A DNA stretch of 64,000 nucleotides from Chamaelirium japonicum (Eukaryota; Streptophyta; Magnoliopsida; Liliales; Melanthiaceae), in assembly GCA_947650365.1 (NCBI GenBank), contig OX393552.1, positions 21,691,512-21,755,511 of the forward strand, written 5' to 3'. A program made the position numbers and the translations under genes. Position 1 is the stretch's first letter. Every line of letters begins with the position of its first letter. Shown one piece after another: positions 38,401-50,400 of the stretch. The notes under the pieces were generated by a model that was not told where the DNA came from, ran no database searches, and was given only the letters and a program-made list of their open reading frames with translations.

Positions 38401-41400
38401 GCGGACATGGAGCGCACAGTCCCACTGGTGAATCCCATACTGGGGGTCGGGGACTCCAGTCAAGCTCCGGTAGCAACCCTGGCTCCACTAACAGGGGGTC
38501 TGTCGGAAGCTTTTCTGGCCACAATGATGATGACCCAGCAAGCTCTTACCACCCAGCTCCAAACGATGCAGTGCAACTACGAGGAGTTGCGTGACTTCGT
38601 GCGGGCCGCACCGACGGGTGGTCTACTCAATCAGGGCATGTTGGCCCAAGCGGGACAGAGCCTCCCCACTCAAGCTGCCCCACCAGTACAAATGCAGCCG
38701 CAACCAGTGCCTCAGGTGGAGGTCAAGGTTAATCGCTCAGTGGAGGTCCAAAGTGCGAATCCCGACGGGCGAGACTCGAGTAGCCCGGAGCCTGCGGAAA
38801 GAAACAAACACGCCCGAGCTGTGTCGGCACGCTCGGATGTCTGGTCCCGGCTCGGAGCACACCCCCGACAGCCGCCTGCCTCCAAGCATCATTCGAAGAC
38901 GGACTCGGCACAAGTGCATCGCCCGAAGCGAGACGAAGAACATCATCGTCAACCGAGTGATAGTCATCACACTCGGATGACGCCAGCCAGTCGGCAGCCG
39001 GCTCATACTACTGATCGGAGGAGCGTACACGAACGCATTCGGGTACATGCGTCGGAGCGACTCGGGGATCGAGAGGAGATCCAGCGAGACCGACCGGGGG
39101 TCCGAGCTCCCGACCGGTTGGAGGAAGTTGCCATCCAAGGAGCCGCACGGTCGCCGCTTGTCGAGAAGCTACTCCGGGAGCCATTCCCTCGAGGATGGAA
39201 TCCTCCACGCCTTCCCAAGTTTGACGGATCGAAAGACCCGGTGGAGCATGTACTGGCTTTCCGGGATACTCTGGTCCCGCACGAGGATGATCATATTCTC
39301 TGCCGGACCTTCGCCAACAGCTTGTCGGGAACGCCCCTCGAATGGTTCCACAAGCTCAGGCCCTCATCCATCTCCTCATTCTCGGAGCTGAGCACGCGGT
39401 TCATCGACCAGTACCGATGCAACCGCCGGGAGCTGAAGACTCTAGAGTCACTCTTCGGGATGAGTATGACCCAAAAGGAGACGCTCAGACAATTCTACCA
39501 TAGGTTCAAGTCCGAATACCTGAGATTGGTGGATGCAGACGGGCAGGATCGCATGGTGATCGCGGCCTTCAAGAACGTCATTCAGCCTACCCAGCTCGTC
39601 AACGCGTCGCTCATCAAGCGAACCCCAAAGACGATCGACGAGCTGTCGCGACGCGTTGAGAAGTACATCAAGATCGAAGACGCGGACCGCAAGAGGAAGG
39701 CGGTGGAAACCAGGGTCCCGCACCAGGGCTACGCCAAGCCAGCTGCCGTGAAGAACGTCAACAAGCAACAGGGGGAGGCGACGCGGCACGACGCGAAGCG
39801 GCAGAGGCAAGACAGGCCAGCGAGGTCACAGTGGAACAGGGAGTTCACAGTACTGAACGCCCCCATAGACCAGATCCTGGAAGCTATCAAGGGCGAACCG
39901 TACTTCAAGTGGGCGCAACCGTTTGAACCCGGAGAGAGGGGAGCCAGAGATGCATCAAGGTACTGCGAGTACCACCAGAGCCAAGGCCACACTACCCTGC
40001 AGTGCCGGGCACTCAAGCATCATATTGAGGATCTCATTGAGGCCGGCCACCTTGGCTGCTTCATTGACATCCCTCAACGTAAGGAGACCAAGGCTGTAGG
40101 GGAAGTCCAGCGAGGAGCGACGGCACCGCGTTTACCGGGTCCTCCGCTAGAAAGACGTCAGCTCCGAGAGGTAGACGCAATCTACGGGTACCATGGCCCT
40201 GTACCATCATCAAATGCCGTCGACCGACAGGTGCGGCGTATTGAACAAGCAAGGCAAGTCCACCATGTGGTGCTCGACCCCGTCATTCGCCCCGAGCCAA
40301 GAGTGGAAGCAGCAGTACAGTTTTCGGCGGCTGATCTGGTTGGAATAGAGAGGCCTCACAACCATCCTCTGGTCATACGGCTGCAGATAGCGAATTGCCT
40401 GGTGAAGAGGATTCTGGTCGACGCCGGGAGTTCAGTAGACGTGCTCTTCCTCAGCGCCTTCGACGCCATGCAGCTAGATCGCGGGCATATGACTGAGTCG
40501 TCGTCGACGATAACGGGCTTCACGGGAGAGGCTGCAAGGGTGGTTGGTGAGATCACCCTCCTGATCACAACAGGGCATCTGACCAATCTTACCCGGTTCA
40601 TTGTGATTGAAGCTCACTCGGCGTACAACATCATCCTTGGAAGGCCGTGGCTCCACCACTTGGATGCGGTCCCCTCGTCGGCCCACCAAGTAGTGAAGTT
40701 TTGGACCGACAAGGGCGTGATGAGCATTCGAGGAGACCAGTCTTCGACGGCCAAGTGCGAGCTAAGCGCAATTCATCTGAAAACAACGTGCCAAATTGAG
40801 GGAGGAGAACCAGGTGAAGGCGGCACTGAGTTGGGCATCCTCAACCTCTGGACTGCGAAGCGGAGTCAAGAAGCTCCAATGTTCCAGCACCTCGCCTGAT
40901 CGAGCGTAGGAGCGCGAGGAAGCCAAGTCCTTTGGAAGACCGACCTGTCAGCTGAACTTAAAGAGCTGACAGTGATGGGGGACTTGCTGAAGACCGACCT
41001 GTCAGCTGAACGTAAAGAGCTGACAGTGTCGGGGGACCTGCTGAAGACCGACATGTCAGCTGAACGTAAAGAGCTGACAGTGTCGGGGGACCTACCGAAG
41101 ACCGACCATTCAGTTGAACATAAAGAACTGACTGCGTCGAGGAACTTGAAGAAGGCCGGTCAGTTAGCTGAACTTAAAGAGCTAACTGGTCCGAGCAACC
41201 CGATGGAGACTGACCTGCCAGCTGAAGGTAAAGAGCTGAACAGGATGACACACCCTCAGAAGACCGACCGACCGGTTGAATCTAAAGAACCGGACGAGTC
41301 GAAGAGCCCGAACACGGAGTGGGAGGAGTCACCCGCCGTCGAGCCAATTCTGCCCGTGGACTTAGGAGAAGCGGGTCATCCGAGGATAACTTTTCTCGGG

Positions 41401-44400
41401 TCGCAGCTGCCGAAGCATCATGCCGAAGCTATGACAGCATTTCTCAAGGCAAACCTGGATGTGTTCGCATGGTCAGTTGAAGACATGCCAGGCATCCACC
41501 CCGAGGTAGCCTATCACCACCTCAACATTCGAGAAGGAGCTGCACCTGTACGCCAGAAGCCCCGGTCGCTAGCGCCGAAAAAAACAGCAGCTGTCAACAT
41601 GGAGGTAGAAAAACTGCTACGAGCGGGCATCATCAGAGAGGCTCGGTACCCGAAGTGGATCGCTAACGTGGTCGTCGTCCCCAAGAAGTCCGGAGCCATA
41701 CGGGTCTGCATCGATTTCATAAATCTCAACCAAGCATGCCCAAAGGACAGCTACCCGCTACCGCGCATCGATACCCTGGTGGATTCCACGGCGGGACACG
41801 AGAGGCTGTCGTTCATGGACGGGTACTCGGGCTATCACCAGATCCCCATGAATCCAGAGGACCAGGAGCACACGACCTTCGTCACGGGTCGAGGGCTCTA
41901 CTGCTACAAAATGATGTCATTCGGGCTGAAGAACGCGGGGGCGACGTACCAAAGGCTGGTGAACAAGATGTTCGTCGACCAAATCGGAAGGAACGTGGAG
42001 GTCTACGTCGACGACTTACTTGTGAAGAGCCAGGCGGAGGAGACGCATATGCGAGACCTGGAAGAAACCTTCGTAACCCTGCGGAGGTACAGCATGAAGT
42101 TGAACCCGGCCAAGTGCGCCTTCGGCGTGACGTCGGGAAAATTTTTGGGTTACTTGGTCACCCGACGGGGGATCGAGGCCAACCCGGAGCAGATCCGAGC
42201 TTTGGAGGCGATGTCGTCGCCCAGGTCACGAAAGGAAGTCCAGAAGCTGACCGGACAGATCAACGCCCTCAACTGCTTCATATCCAAGTCTTCAGACCGG
42301 TGTCGGCCCCTGTTCGAGAGGCTGAGTAAGCTTGCACCTTTCGACTGGAACCAACGTTGTGAAGAAGCATTTCAGGAGCTGAAGACGTATCTTGGCCGAC
42401 CCCCTATCTTGACAGCCCCCCAGCCAGGTGCAACGTTGGGGGTGTATCTTTCGGTATCGAAGGCAGCAATCAGCGCTGTACTGATATGCGAATGTGAAGG
42501 AACGGAGAGGCCCGTCTACTACGTCAGCCGCATCATGACGTCAGCGGAAACAAGGTATGCGTGGATCGAGCAAGTGACCCTAGCTCTAGTGTACGTGCCA
42601 AGGAGACTTCGCCCGTACTTCGTCGCTCACCCCATCAAGGTCATCACCGAGCACCCCCTGAAGGAAGTACTGGATAACTCTACTCGGGCAGGTCGGCTGA
42701 GCAAGTGGGCTGCAGAACTGCAAGAGTTTGGCCCTCGGTACGTACCTCGGAAAGCAATCAAGGGCCAAGCACTTGCAGACTTCCTCAGCGATTTCCCGGC
42801 GGAAGACACTGCACCGGTGCCAGAGACGTTAGAAGACCTGTCGGTGGCTGCCGATCGACCCGTGGGAGTCGGTGCGGCAGCATGACAGGAGGACGAAGGA
42901 AAAGGCTGGAGATTGTTCGTGGATGGCTCGTCATGCGCAGTCGGGAGTGGTGTGGGGGTAGTCCTAGTAACCCCCGACCACACGAAGCTCGAAAAATCAG
43001 TGCGGCTACTTTTCCCGACGACGAACAACGAAGCGGAGTACGAGGCGATGCTGACAGGACTGGAGATGGCGACAGCGCTGGGGGTGACCAGTCTACAGGT
43101 CTACGGCGACTCCCAACTGGTAATCAATCAGATTACCGGTAGGTACGAAGCCCGCGACGCAAGAATGCAAGCTTACCTGAAGCTAGCCCGGGAGTTGATC
43201 GCCAAGTTCGAAGACATAAGCTTTCACCAGTTCCCCAGAACGGAAAACAAGCAGACGGATGCCCTTGCTAATCTAGCATCGGTACTCGGAGAAGACAGAG
43301 AGAAAAGGGTCTTCATCGAGGTGCAAGCTGACCCCCGAACAGTCGGCCCCGCAGAAGATAGTTGCCTGACGAGGAGGACAAAAGCCATTGAGGCAGCCCA
43401 TACTATTGCGGTCGGAGCTGATTGGGTAAGCAACATGAAGAAGTACCTACTTGATGGGATACTACCGGAGGACGTCGATGATGCCCGAAGAACCAAGGCG
43501 CACGCTCCAAGATACACCCTCATCGACGACGAGCTGTACAAGCGTTCGTTTGGCGGACCGTACCTCAAGTGCCTCACGAAGGAACAAGCGGCAGAAATCA
43601 TGAAGGAGGTACATGAAGGGGTATGTGGGAACCATTCCGGAGGAAGAGCCCTGGCACGGAAGATAAAGCTGCAGGGCTACTACTGGCCCACCATGGAAGC
43701 AGATGCGGGGGGATATGTGAAAAGGTGCTTGCAATGTCAAAAGCATGCTCCCTCCATACATCAACCAGCAGAAGAGCTGCACCCAGTATCCAGCCCTTGG
43801 CTCTTCCAACAGTGGGGGTTGGATATTTTGGGCCCCTTCCCGACGTCGCCCAACCGGAGGAAGTTTCTCCTCGTCGCCACCGACTACTTCACCAAGTGAG
43901 TGGAGGCAATCCCGTTGCTGAAGATCGGGGAAGTTCAAGTAGGAAAGTTCCTATGGAGCAACATCATCTGTCGATTCGGACTGCCGCGGGCTTTTGTTGC
44001 AGACAACGGGCGACAATTCGACACGGAGTCAATCAAGAAGTTCTGCGCCAGTAACAACATCAAGCTATTTTTCTCTACACCGCGGTACCCTCAGAGCAAC
44101 GGGCAAGCGGAGTCGACGAATCGCGCTATTCTGGACATACTGAAGAAGAAGCTAGAGCAAAAGAAGGGTTTGTGGGAAGAGGCTCTACCCGGAGTTCTAT
44201 GGGCCTATCGGACGACACCGAAGCGACCGACGGGAGAGTCCCCGTTCAGCCTTACCTATGGCTCCGAAGCAGTCCTGCCAACGGAAACCCTGGTCCCAAC
44301 ACAGCGAACAGTCGTAGCTGCCGACCCAGAGCGGAACGACGAACTCCTGCTGGATGGCCTAGACCTGCTGGAAGAGAAGAGGGAGAGAGCGAGAGAGCGC

Positions 44401-47400
44401 CTAGCCAATTATCATCAGGCCATCAAAAGGGCGTATGACCGCAAAGTCAGAAGGCGGGTATTCAAACAAGGGGACCTGGTCATGCGGAAGGTCTTCGACA
44501 ATACCAAGGAGTTGGGAAGTGGCAAGCTGGGAGCTACCTGGGAAGTACCATACATCATCGATGGTATGGGAAAGAATGGAGCCTACCGCCTGAAGACTCA
44601 AGACGGCGATGCAATAGCAAGGCCATGGAATGCCACCAATCTGCGCAAGTTCTACCAGGGTAGCTAAATGGGCGAAACGCTTGTAACCGTTCTGTAGTTC
44701 TGGATCTATTCAATAAAGATGCATTTGCTCAACGTTCTTGTTCATGCGTGAGAATAATGGTTAACTAAGGCAACATAAACCAAGTGGTATATAACACTCC
44801 GAGCGAGTTCTACCACTTGGCCGACCGGTCGACAGGTCCCTGCGAAGGGCATGACCGGCCGGTGAACACCTGGGAAGATCGGTCGACAGACCCCGCCGGG
44901 GTACAACCGGTCGACCAACCTAAACCAAGTGGTACGTAACACTCCGAGCGAGTTCTACCACTTGGCCGACCGGTCGACAGGACCCTGCGAAGGGCGAAAC
45001 CGGCCGGTGAACACCTAGGAAGATCGATCGACAGACCCCGCCGGGGTACGACCGATCGACCAACGCAAACAAGGAAGGGTATATCACCCCCCGCTGATAT
45101 AAGAGCCAGATATTGGTCGCACGTCGTCGACGTGTAATCAGAGTACGAAGGTCAAATTTTGATTGCACGTCGTCGACGTGCAGTTATGCATGTCGTCGAC
45201 GTGTAGTCAAAACATGGAGGCCAAATTTCAATGATACGTCGTCGACGTGTACTTAAGATGCAAAATCGACAAGAGAAAGACGACAATCATAGCATTCAGA
45301 TTAATCGAATTAAAGGGTCCCAATACAAACGAGCGTGCTGTTTCATTACATCACAAAATAAGACATAAGTGGGAGTGGTCAGTCATCTTTCCCAGCTTTC
45401 CACGGCCCCGGCGGGAGCTTGCTGCGCAGCTTCGTAACCTTCTTACGCCACCCCGCCGCCTGTTCTTCAAGGTACAACTTGCACTCTATGGAGAAGTCCG
45501 CATGCTGCTGAGCAAGCGCAGCCTTATGCGATGCTTCAGCCTGGTCGATAGTGGACTTCAACACGGTGATTTCGGCTTCGTAAGCCGCCTTGGTGGCCTC
45601 GGCATCCATTCGCTGCCTCCTGATCACTGAGGCCTGGTCCCTGAACCGATCCCACAGCCCGTCGATTTCTGCCTGAGCGGTATCCAGTGCCTCTTGCAAC
45701 TCGAAGGGGTCAGCAGCGTTCGCCTGCGCGACTTCGAGCTGAGCCTGGACTGCAGCTAATTCCTCAGCATGGACACGTCGTGCCTCCGCTAACTGAGTGC
45801 GGGTCTCCGCTAACCGAGTGCGGGTCTCCCTCAAGTCCTGCCGAGCAGTCTGCAGGGAGGCCTCGAGTTGCGCCATCCTTCGAGCGCCCCTCTCGGCGAC
45901 ATGGCCGGCAATCGTAGCCACGCGACCGCTCATCTGACAAAAGTGGAAGAGGTGAACCAAAGAATCAGGAGTGGAAACTACTGCAGCAATCAAGCCTACA
46001 ACGACTCGAAGACTTACCTCATGAAGGTCGCCGAGCTGGCTCCGCCAGCTGGAACTGTCCACCCCAGTATCCTCTTCCTCCACCTGACAAGCAGAGAGCC
46101 TAGGGGAGCGACGGTGAGAGGTAGCTTCGGTAACTCCGGGGGGAGAACTGGGAGGCGGCACGGCGACGCCCCCTGAAGCAGAGGAGGAAGGTGAAGCCAT
46201 GAAGCATCGAACATCCTCACGTGCGAATAGTGGAGCAGATGGTGCAGCAGGGGGTGCAGCAGGTGGTACAACGGTAGGGGCAGCAGGGGGATCGCGGGGT
46301 GAAGCGCGCCCACGCGACCCCGCAGAGCCAGACGGCATGGGTTGCTTGCCCCGACCAAGAGAGGGAGAGAAACTGTAACTGGAAGACCTCTCGGAGTCTT
46401 CTATCTCCACGTAATGTCTACCCGTCGACGGCACGTCTTCTGACCAGTCGTTGGGGAGGAAACGAAGATCGTCGCAAGCAGCACGTCGCATAGCGGGAGC
46501 GAGAGGAGAGCGGCCTTCATCGTCGTCGCTAGAGGACTCATTTAGAAGGACGCGTCTCTTTGCCTTCCCTGCGGTTGCAGCTACTTTGCGTGCAGCTGGT
46601 TGCCTGCAACCGCCAACAGCCGCAGTCGACTTAGCGCGGCGCCTGAAGACCACGCAAAGTTTAGAGGCGGCAGTATTTGGGTTGAAGCGTCTGACGGAGC
46701 TAACGTACCTGTCAGGAAGCTCAGAAGAGCAAGCAGAGGGCTCTTCTTCCCTACCCGTCGCCGCAGGCTGTTTGCCCTTCTTTGGAGTGGTACTGTAAGA
46801 CCTAACGACCGGTAGCTTCGGAAACAGCTTCCGCCAGTCGTCGTCGTTGTTCGTCACCCTCCTAATAAGTTGGTCCAACTCCTCCTCAACAGACCCAGGG
46901 CACTGAAGCTGCCTAGATGGGTAGAATTCCTCGACGGTCGCAGCGAGGAGGGAGACGGATCCAGGGATTTTGAAGCGACCCCTTCAGGGTCCTCCGACCA
47001 CGATGGGGCACTCCCTCCAACCCCTTACCGAGTCAGCTAAGCCCCCGATGGGAGGGCGACTGCCCGCGCGTGCCTGCAGGCTAAAATAGGAAAAGACGCT
47101 GCCTGGCGTCATCTTGTAGTCCTTAATGAAATAATTCTTCAGGAGGTACGCGACGCAGAGCTGCTGCCCCGCCCGTTCTTCTATCGCTTCCATGCAACGA
47201 AGAATCCTCCAGCCGTTGCCGGCTATCTGGCCTGGAGACACTTTCATGTACTCCAGCAGGCGACCAGAAAAACTTGCAAGGGGAAGCCGCAGGCCGCAGC
47301 GTAGCTTGCCGAGCGTGACGACAGTACGGTCGCCGTCTGACGGGTCCAAAGGACCAGTAGCAAAGGAAAGTGAGATCGTATCCGGAATGCCGTAAGCCGC

Positions 47401-50400
47401 CCGGACCTCCTCCATCAGAGGGAACTTCTTCGTCACGGAGAACCAGGAGAAAGGCATCTTCGACGACGACTCTCGGCGTGTATCCAAACGCAACTCCTGC
47501 GAACACGCTACTCCTCCGCGTGTATCCAAAGGAAGCTACGTGCAGCGTGTTATCAACCCAAACGAATTCTCAGCCGCAGAGGAGAAATCTGAAGCAGAGG
47601 AAAGAAATGAACCTTTGGGGTCCTATTTATAGAGAAAGTTGGAGCTGTAGGGGTTGGTTCAGATTTCGAGAAAAATAGGCGGCGAGGTGGCGACGCCTGG
47701 TGACGCCATGTGGCGAAAAGCCGGGAAAAGCCCAAACAGTTACTTGGAGTCCCTACAGCACCGGAACTAAGCTGGCACGCAAACCGAGGCGGGCAAGCAA
47801 ACCAAGACGGGCACACGCACGTCGACACGGGCGCGCAAACTGAGACGAGCACCCACGTCGACACGGGCGCGCAAATCGAGATGAGCACGCACGTCGTGGT
47901 GGGCGCGCAAACCGAGGTGGGTACGCAAATCGAGGCGGGCGCGCAAGCTGAGACTTGCACGAGAATTGAGGCTGACACGCAAATCGAGACAAAGTAATCC
48001 TGACCGGGCGGGACTAAAGACCGTCCGGTCAGGAAGGGGTATTGTGTGTACCCTTCAGGTGGGCCGCGCAATAAGTGGCAAAGAAGGGGAGGAGTCGGCA
48101 TGTCGTCAGAGAGGAGCAGCAGCCCCCCCTCCTTGGGCTCGGTCGGCCGGTCATCAAAAAGGGGGGGGACAACAGCCCCCCCCCTCTTCTTGGGTTCGGT
48201 CGGTCGGTCATCAAAAGGGGGGGACAACAGCCCCCCCCTCTTCTTGGGTTCGATCGGCCGGTCATCAAAAAGGGGGGGACAACAGCCCCCCCTCTCTTCT
48301 TGGGTTCGGTTGGCCGGTCACCAGAGGGGGGCAGCAGCCCCCCCCCTATTGTTTCGGTCGGCATGTCACCAGAGGGGGCCAGCAACCCCCCCCCCCCCAT
48401 TACTTCGGTCGGCATGTCACCAGAGGGGGCCAGCAGCCCCCCCTCTCTCTCTCTCTCGTTAGGACGTGCAACGAGCCAAGGTGTGAAGCAGCAGTCGAAC
48501 CCGGAGATCTCGGAGTGCTGACTACGCTCCGAGATTTCCGGCCCAAGGTGATCAGGCGTCAATCGCGCGCCACGTCCTCACTACAGCGGCGGTTGAGCTC
48601 ATTGCGGGGACACGTCACCCACCCGTTTTTCGCGGAGCGTCGTAACCGTCACCCCGCCACTATAAAAAGGGACCTACCCCTTCAAGGAAGAGAGGAAGAA
48701 TTCTAGAGGAGACGCTGCCCGTTTCGTCCCGGAATTTGCGGAGTTGCGGAGGTCGGTCGGTCGGTAGCCAGAGACTGTCTGCGGAGGTCGGTCGGTAGTC
48801 AGATACTGTCTGCAGCTACCAGTAGTCAGATACTGTCTGCAGCGACCGGTAGTCAGACGCTGTTTGCAGAGGTCGATAATTCGGGAGACCGGTCCTCAGG
48901 GTGTAATTGGGGTAAGGTGAGAGAATTGTAACCGTCGCAAGTATTATAGTGCATTCTCGCCCCACCCGTGGTTTTTTCCCCTTCGACGTTGCGAAGGGAT
49001 TTTTCCACGTAATTCCCAGTCTTCATCTTGTTTTTGGCTTGTTGGATTGTGCTTGCCACCCGAACAGCCCGGTTCGACTAAGAACCCCCCACAGCATCCC
49101 TTCAGCGTCACCTCCAGAGTCAGTTTGAGATGAAAGATCTGGGCTCTCTTCGCTACTTTCTGGGCCTCGAGATTGCCCGGTCAGCTCGTGGTCTGTTGGT
49201 CTCCCAGCAAAAGTACATCTCAGACATCTTTGTTGATGCTGCTCTTACTGACTCTCGTACTGCTGACACACCCATGGAACTCAATTTGAAGCTTCTAGCT
49301 ACAGATGGTGAGCCGCTCCAGGATGTCTCCCGCTACCAGAGGCTGGTTGAGATGCTCGTCTACCTCACTATGACCCGGCCAGACATTGCCCATGCTGTTG
49401 GCATTGTCCATCAGTTTGTTCAGGCTCCACGTTCAGTTCACTATGCAGCTGTCCTTCGGATTATCCGCTACCTCCGAGGCACCGTCACCCGTTCACTACT
49501 GTTTCCCTCCACCTCTCCGTTGGTGCTGCGTGCCTACTCCGATGCAGATTGGGCAGGAGATATAGCCACTCGCCGCTCTACTACAGGATACTATGTGTTT
49601 CTTGGTGATTCACTTATTTCGTGGCGCAGCAAGAAACAGGAGTCTGTTGATCGCTCCAGCACCGAAGCCGAATACAGGGCTATGTCTTCCACCACCGCAG
49701 AGATTGTCTAGCTTCGCCGCCTTCTGCTTGACTTGGGAGTTGTGATATCCGGGCCCACGCATCTTTTCTGTGACAACCGGAGTGCTATTCAGATTGCTAG
49801 CAACCCGGTCTTCCACGAGCGAACAAAACATATTGAGGTTGATTGTCATTATGTTCGCCAGGAGTTTCTCGACCACACCATCTCCTTGCCATTCATTCCA
49901 TCATCGGAGCAGACTGCTGATTTTCTGACGAAGCCCCTTATGATTGCTCGTTTCCGGCACTTTATCGGCAAACTCTCGGTTCATGATCCACCGTGAGTTT
50001 GAGGGGGAGTGTTAATGTATAGAGATGGGTCGGGTTACATGTACAGTCGGGTCGGGTTGTATGGTCATACATGTACATATATATTGGGCTTGAGTCCCTC
50101 AATAGAGAGCATTCTATTCCTCTCCAAAGCCTAGCCGTCATCTCCTAACAAAAATCATTCTATGCTCTTTAACATCATCAGTCCAAAACAACTTAACGCA
50201 TAACGGTAGCCGCACCTAGCCACCCAACCCCCTCCCCCCACACCCCATCCCTACCAAGGTTGAGTGAGGAACAAGTTATCATATAAGAAAGATTGAATTT
50301 ATTTCTTATATTGGGATAGTAGAAGATGGAACATGGAGGGCCTCGGAGTCCATAATTTGCATCGATTCCGGCTTGATGTTATGGTCAAGCAGCTTTTTGA

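Larger units (their letters stand above)
37157..49093 (+). mobile_element. Ty3/gypsy Tat-lineage element nested in the copia element
   Basis: The LTRs are 37157-38171 and 48043-49093, with gcatc duplicated exactly outside (37152-37156, 49094-49098). A primer site ttggcgtcgtctgtggga follows the 5' LTR. Sense coding runs at about 38.3-44.7 kb: gag ([19 protein letters not shown]), protease ([11 protein letters not shown]), reverse transcriptase (VYVDDLL), RNase H, a second RNase H-type domain ([16 protein letters not shown]) and integrase (HHCC finger, then ADNGRQF). The dual RNase H and the downstream antisense ORF mark the Tat lineage (Retand/Ogre/RIRE2 kin). The coding part is nearly whole, with about three interruptions. 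LTRs differ by roughly 2.5% outside the repeats, so insertion is perhaps about 1 My old. Confidence 0.92.
33803..50150 (+). mobile_element. Ty1/copia element with both LTRs, interrupted by a nested gypsy element
   Basis: The LTRs are 33803-33943 and 50010-50150, 141 bp each and differing at two bases. The 5-mer aaaat flanks the element exactly (33798-33802, 50151-50155). A tRNA-Met-like primer site tggtatcagagct follows the 5' LTR and a [19 protein letters not shown] precedes the 3' LTR. Domains in copia order are: protease (DSGASCHLT), gag-pre-integrase ([10 protein letters not shown]), integrase, reverse transcriptase ([20 protein letters not shown]), then the gypsy insertion, and RNase H ([11 protein letters not shown]). 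No gag with a zinc knuckle was recognised. A 117-bp tandem duplication lies at about 34.58-34.81 kb. The coding region is broken in several places besides the insertion. With 1.4% LTR divergence, an age under about 1-2 My is likely. The short LTRs recall Ale/Ivana-type lineages, not proven. Confidence 0.92.
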
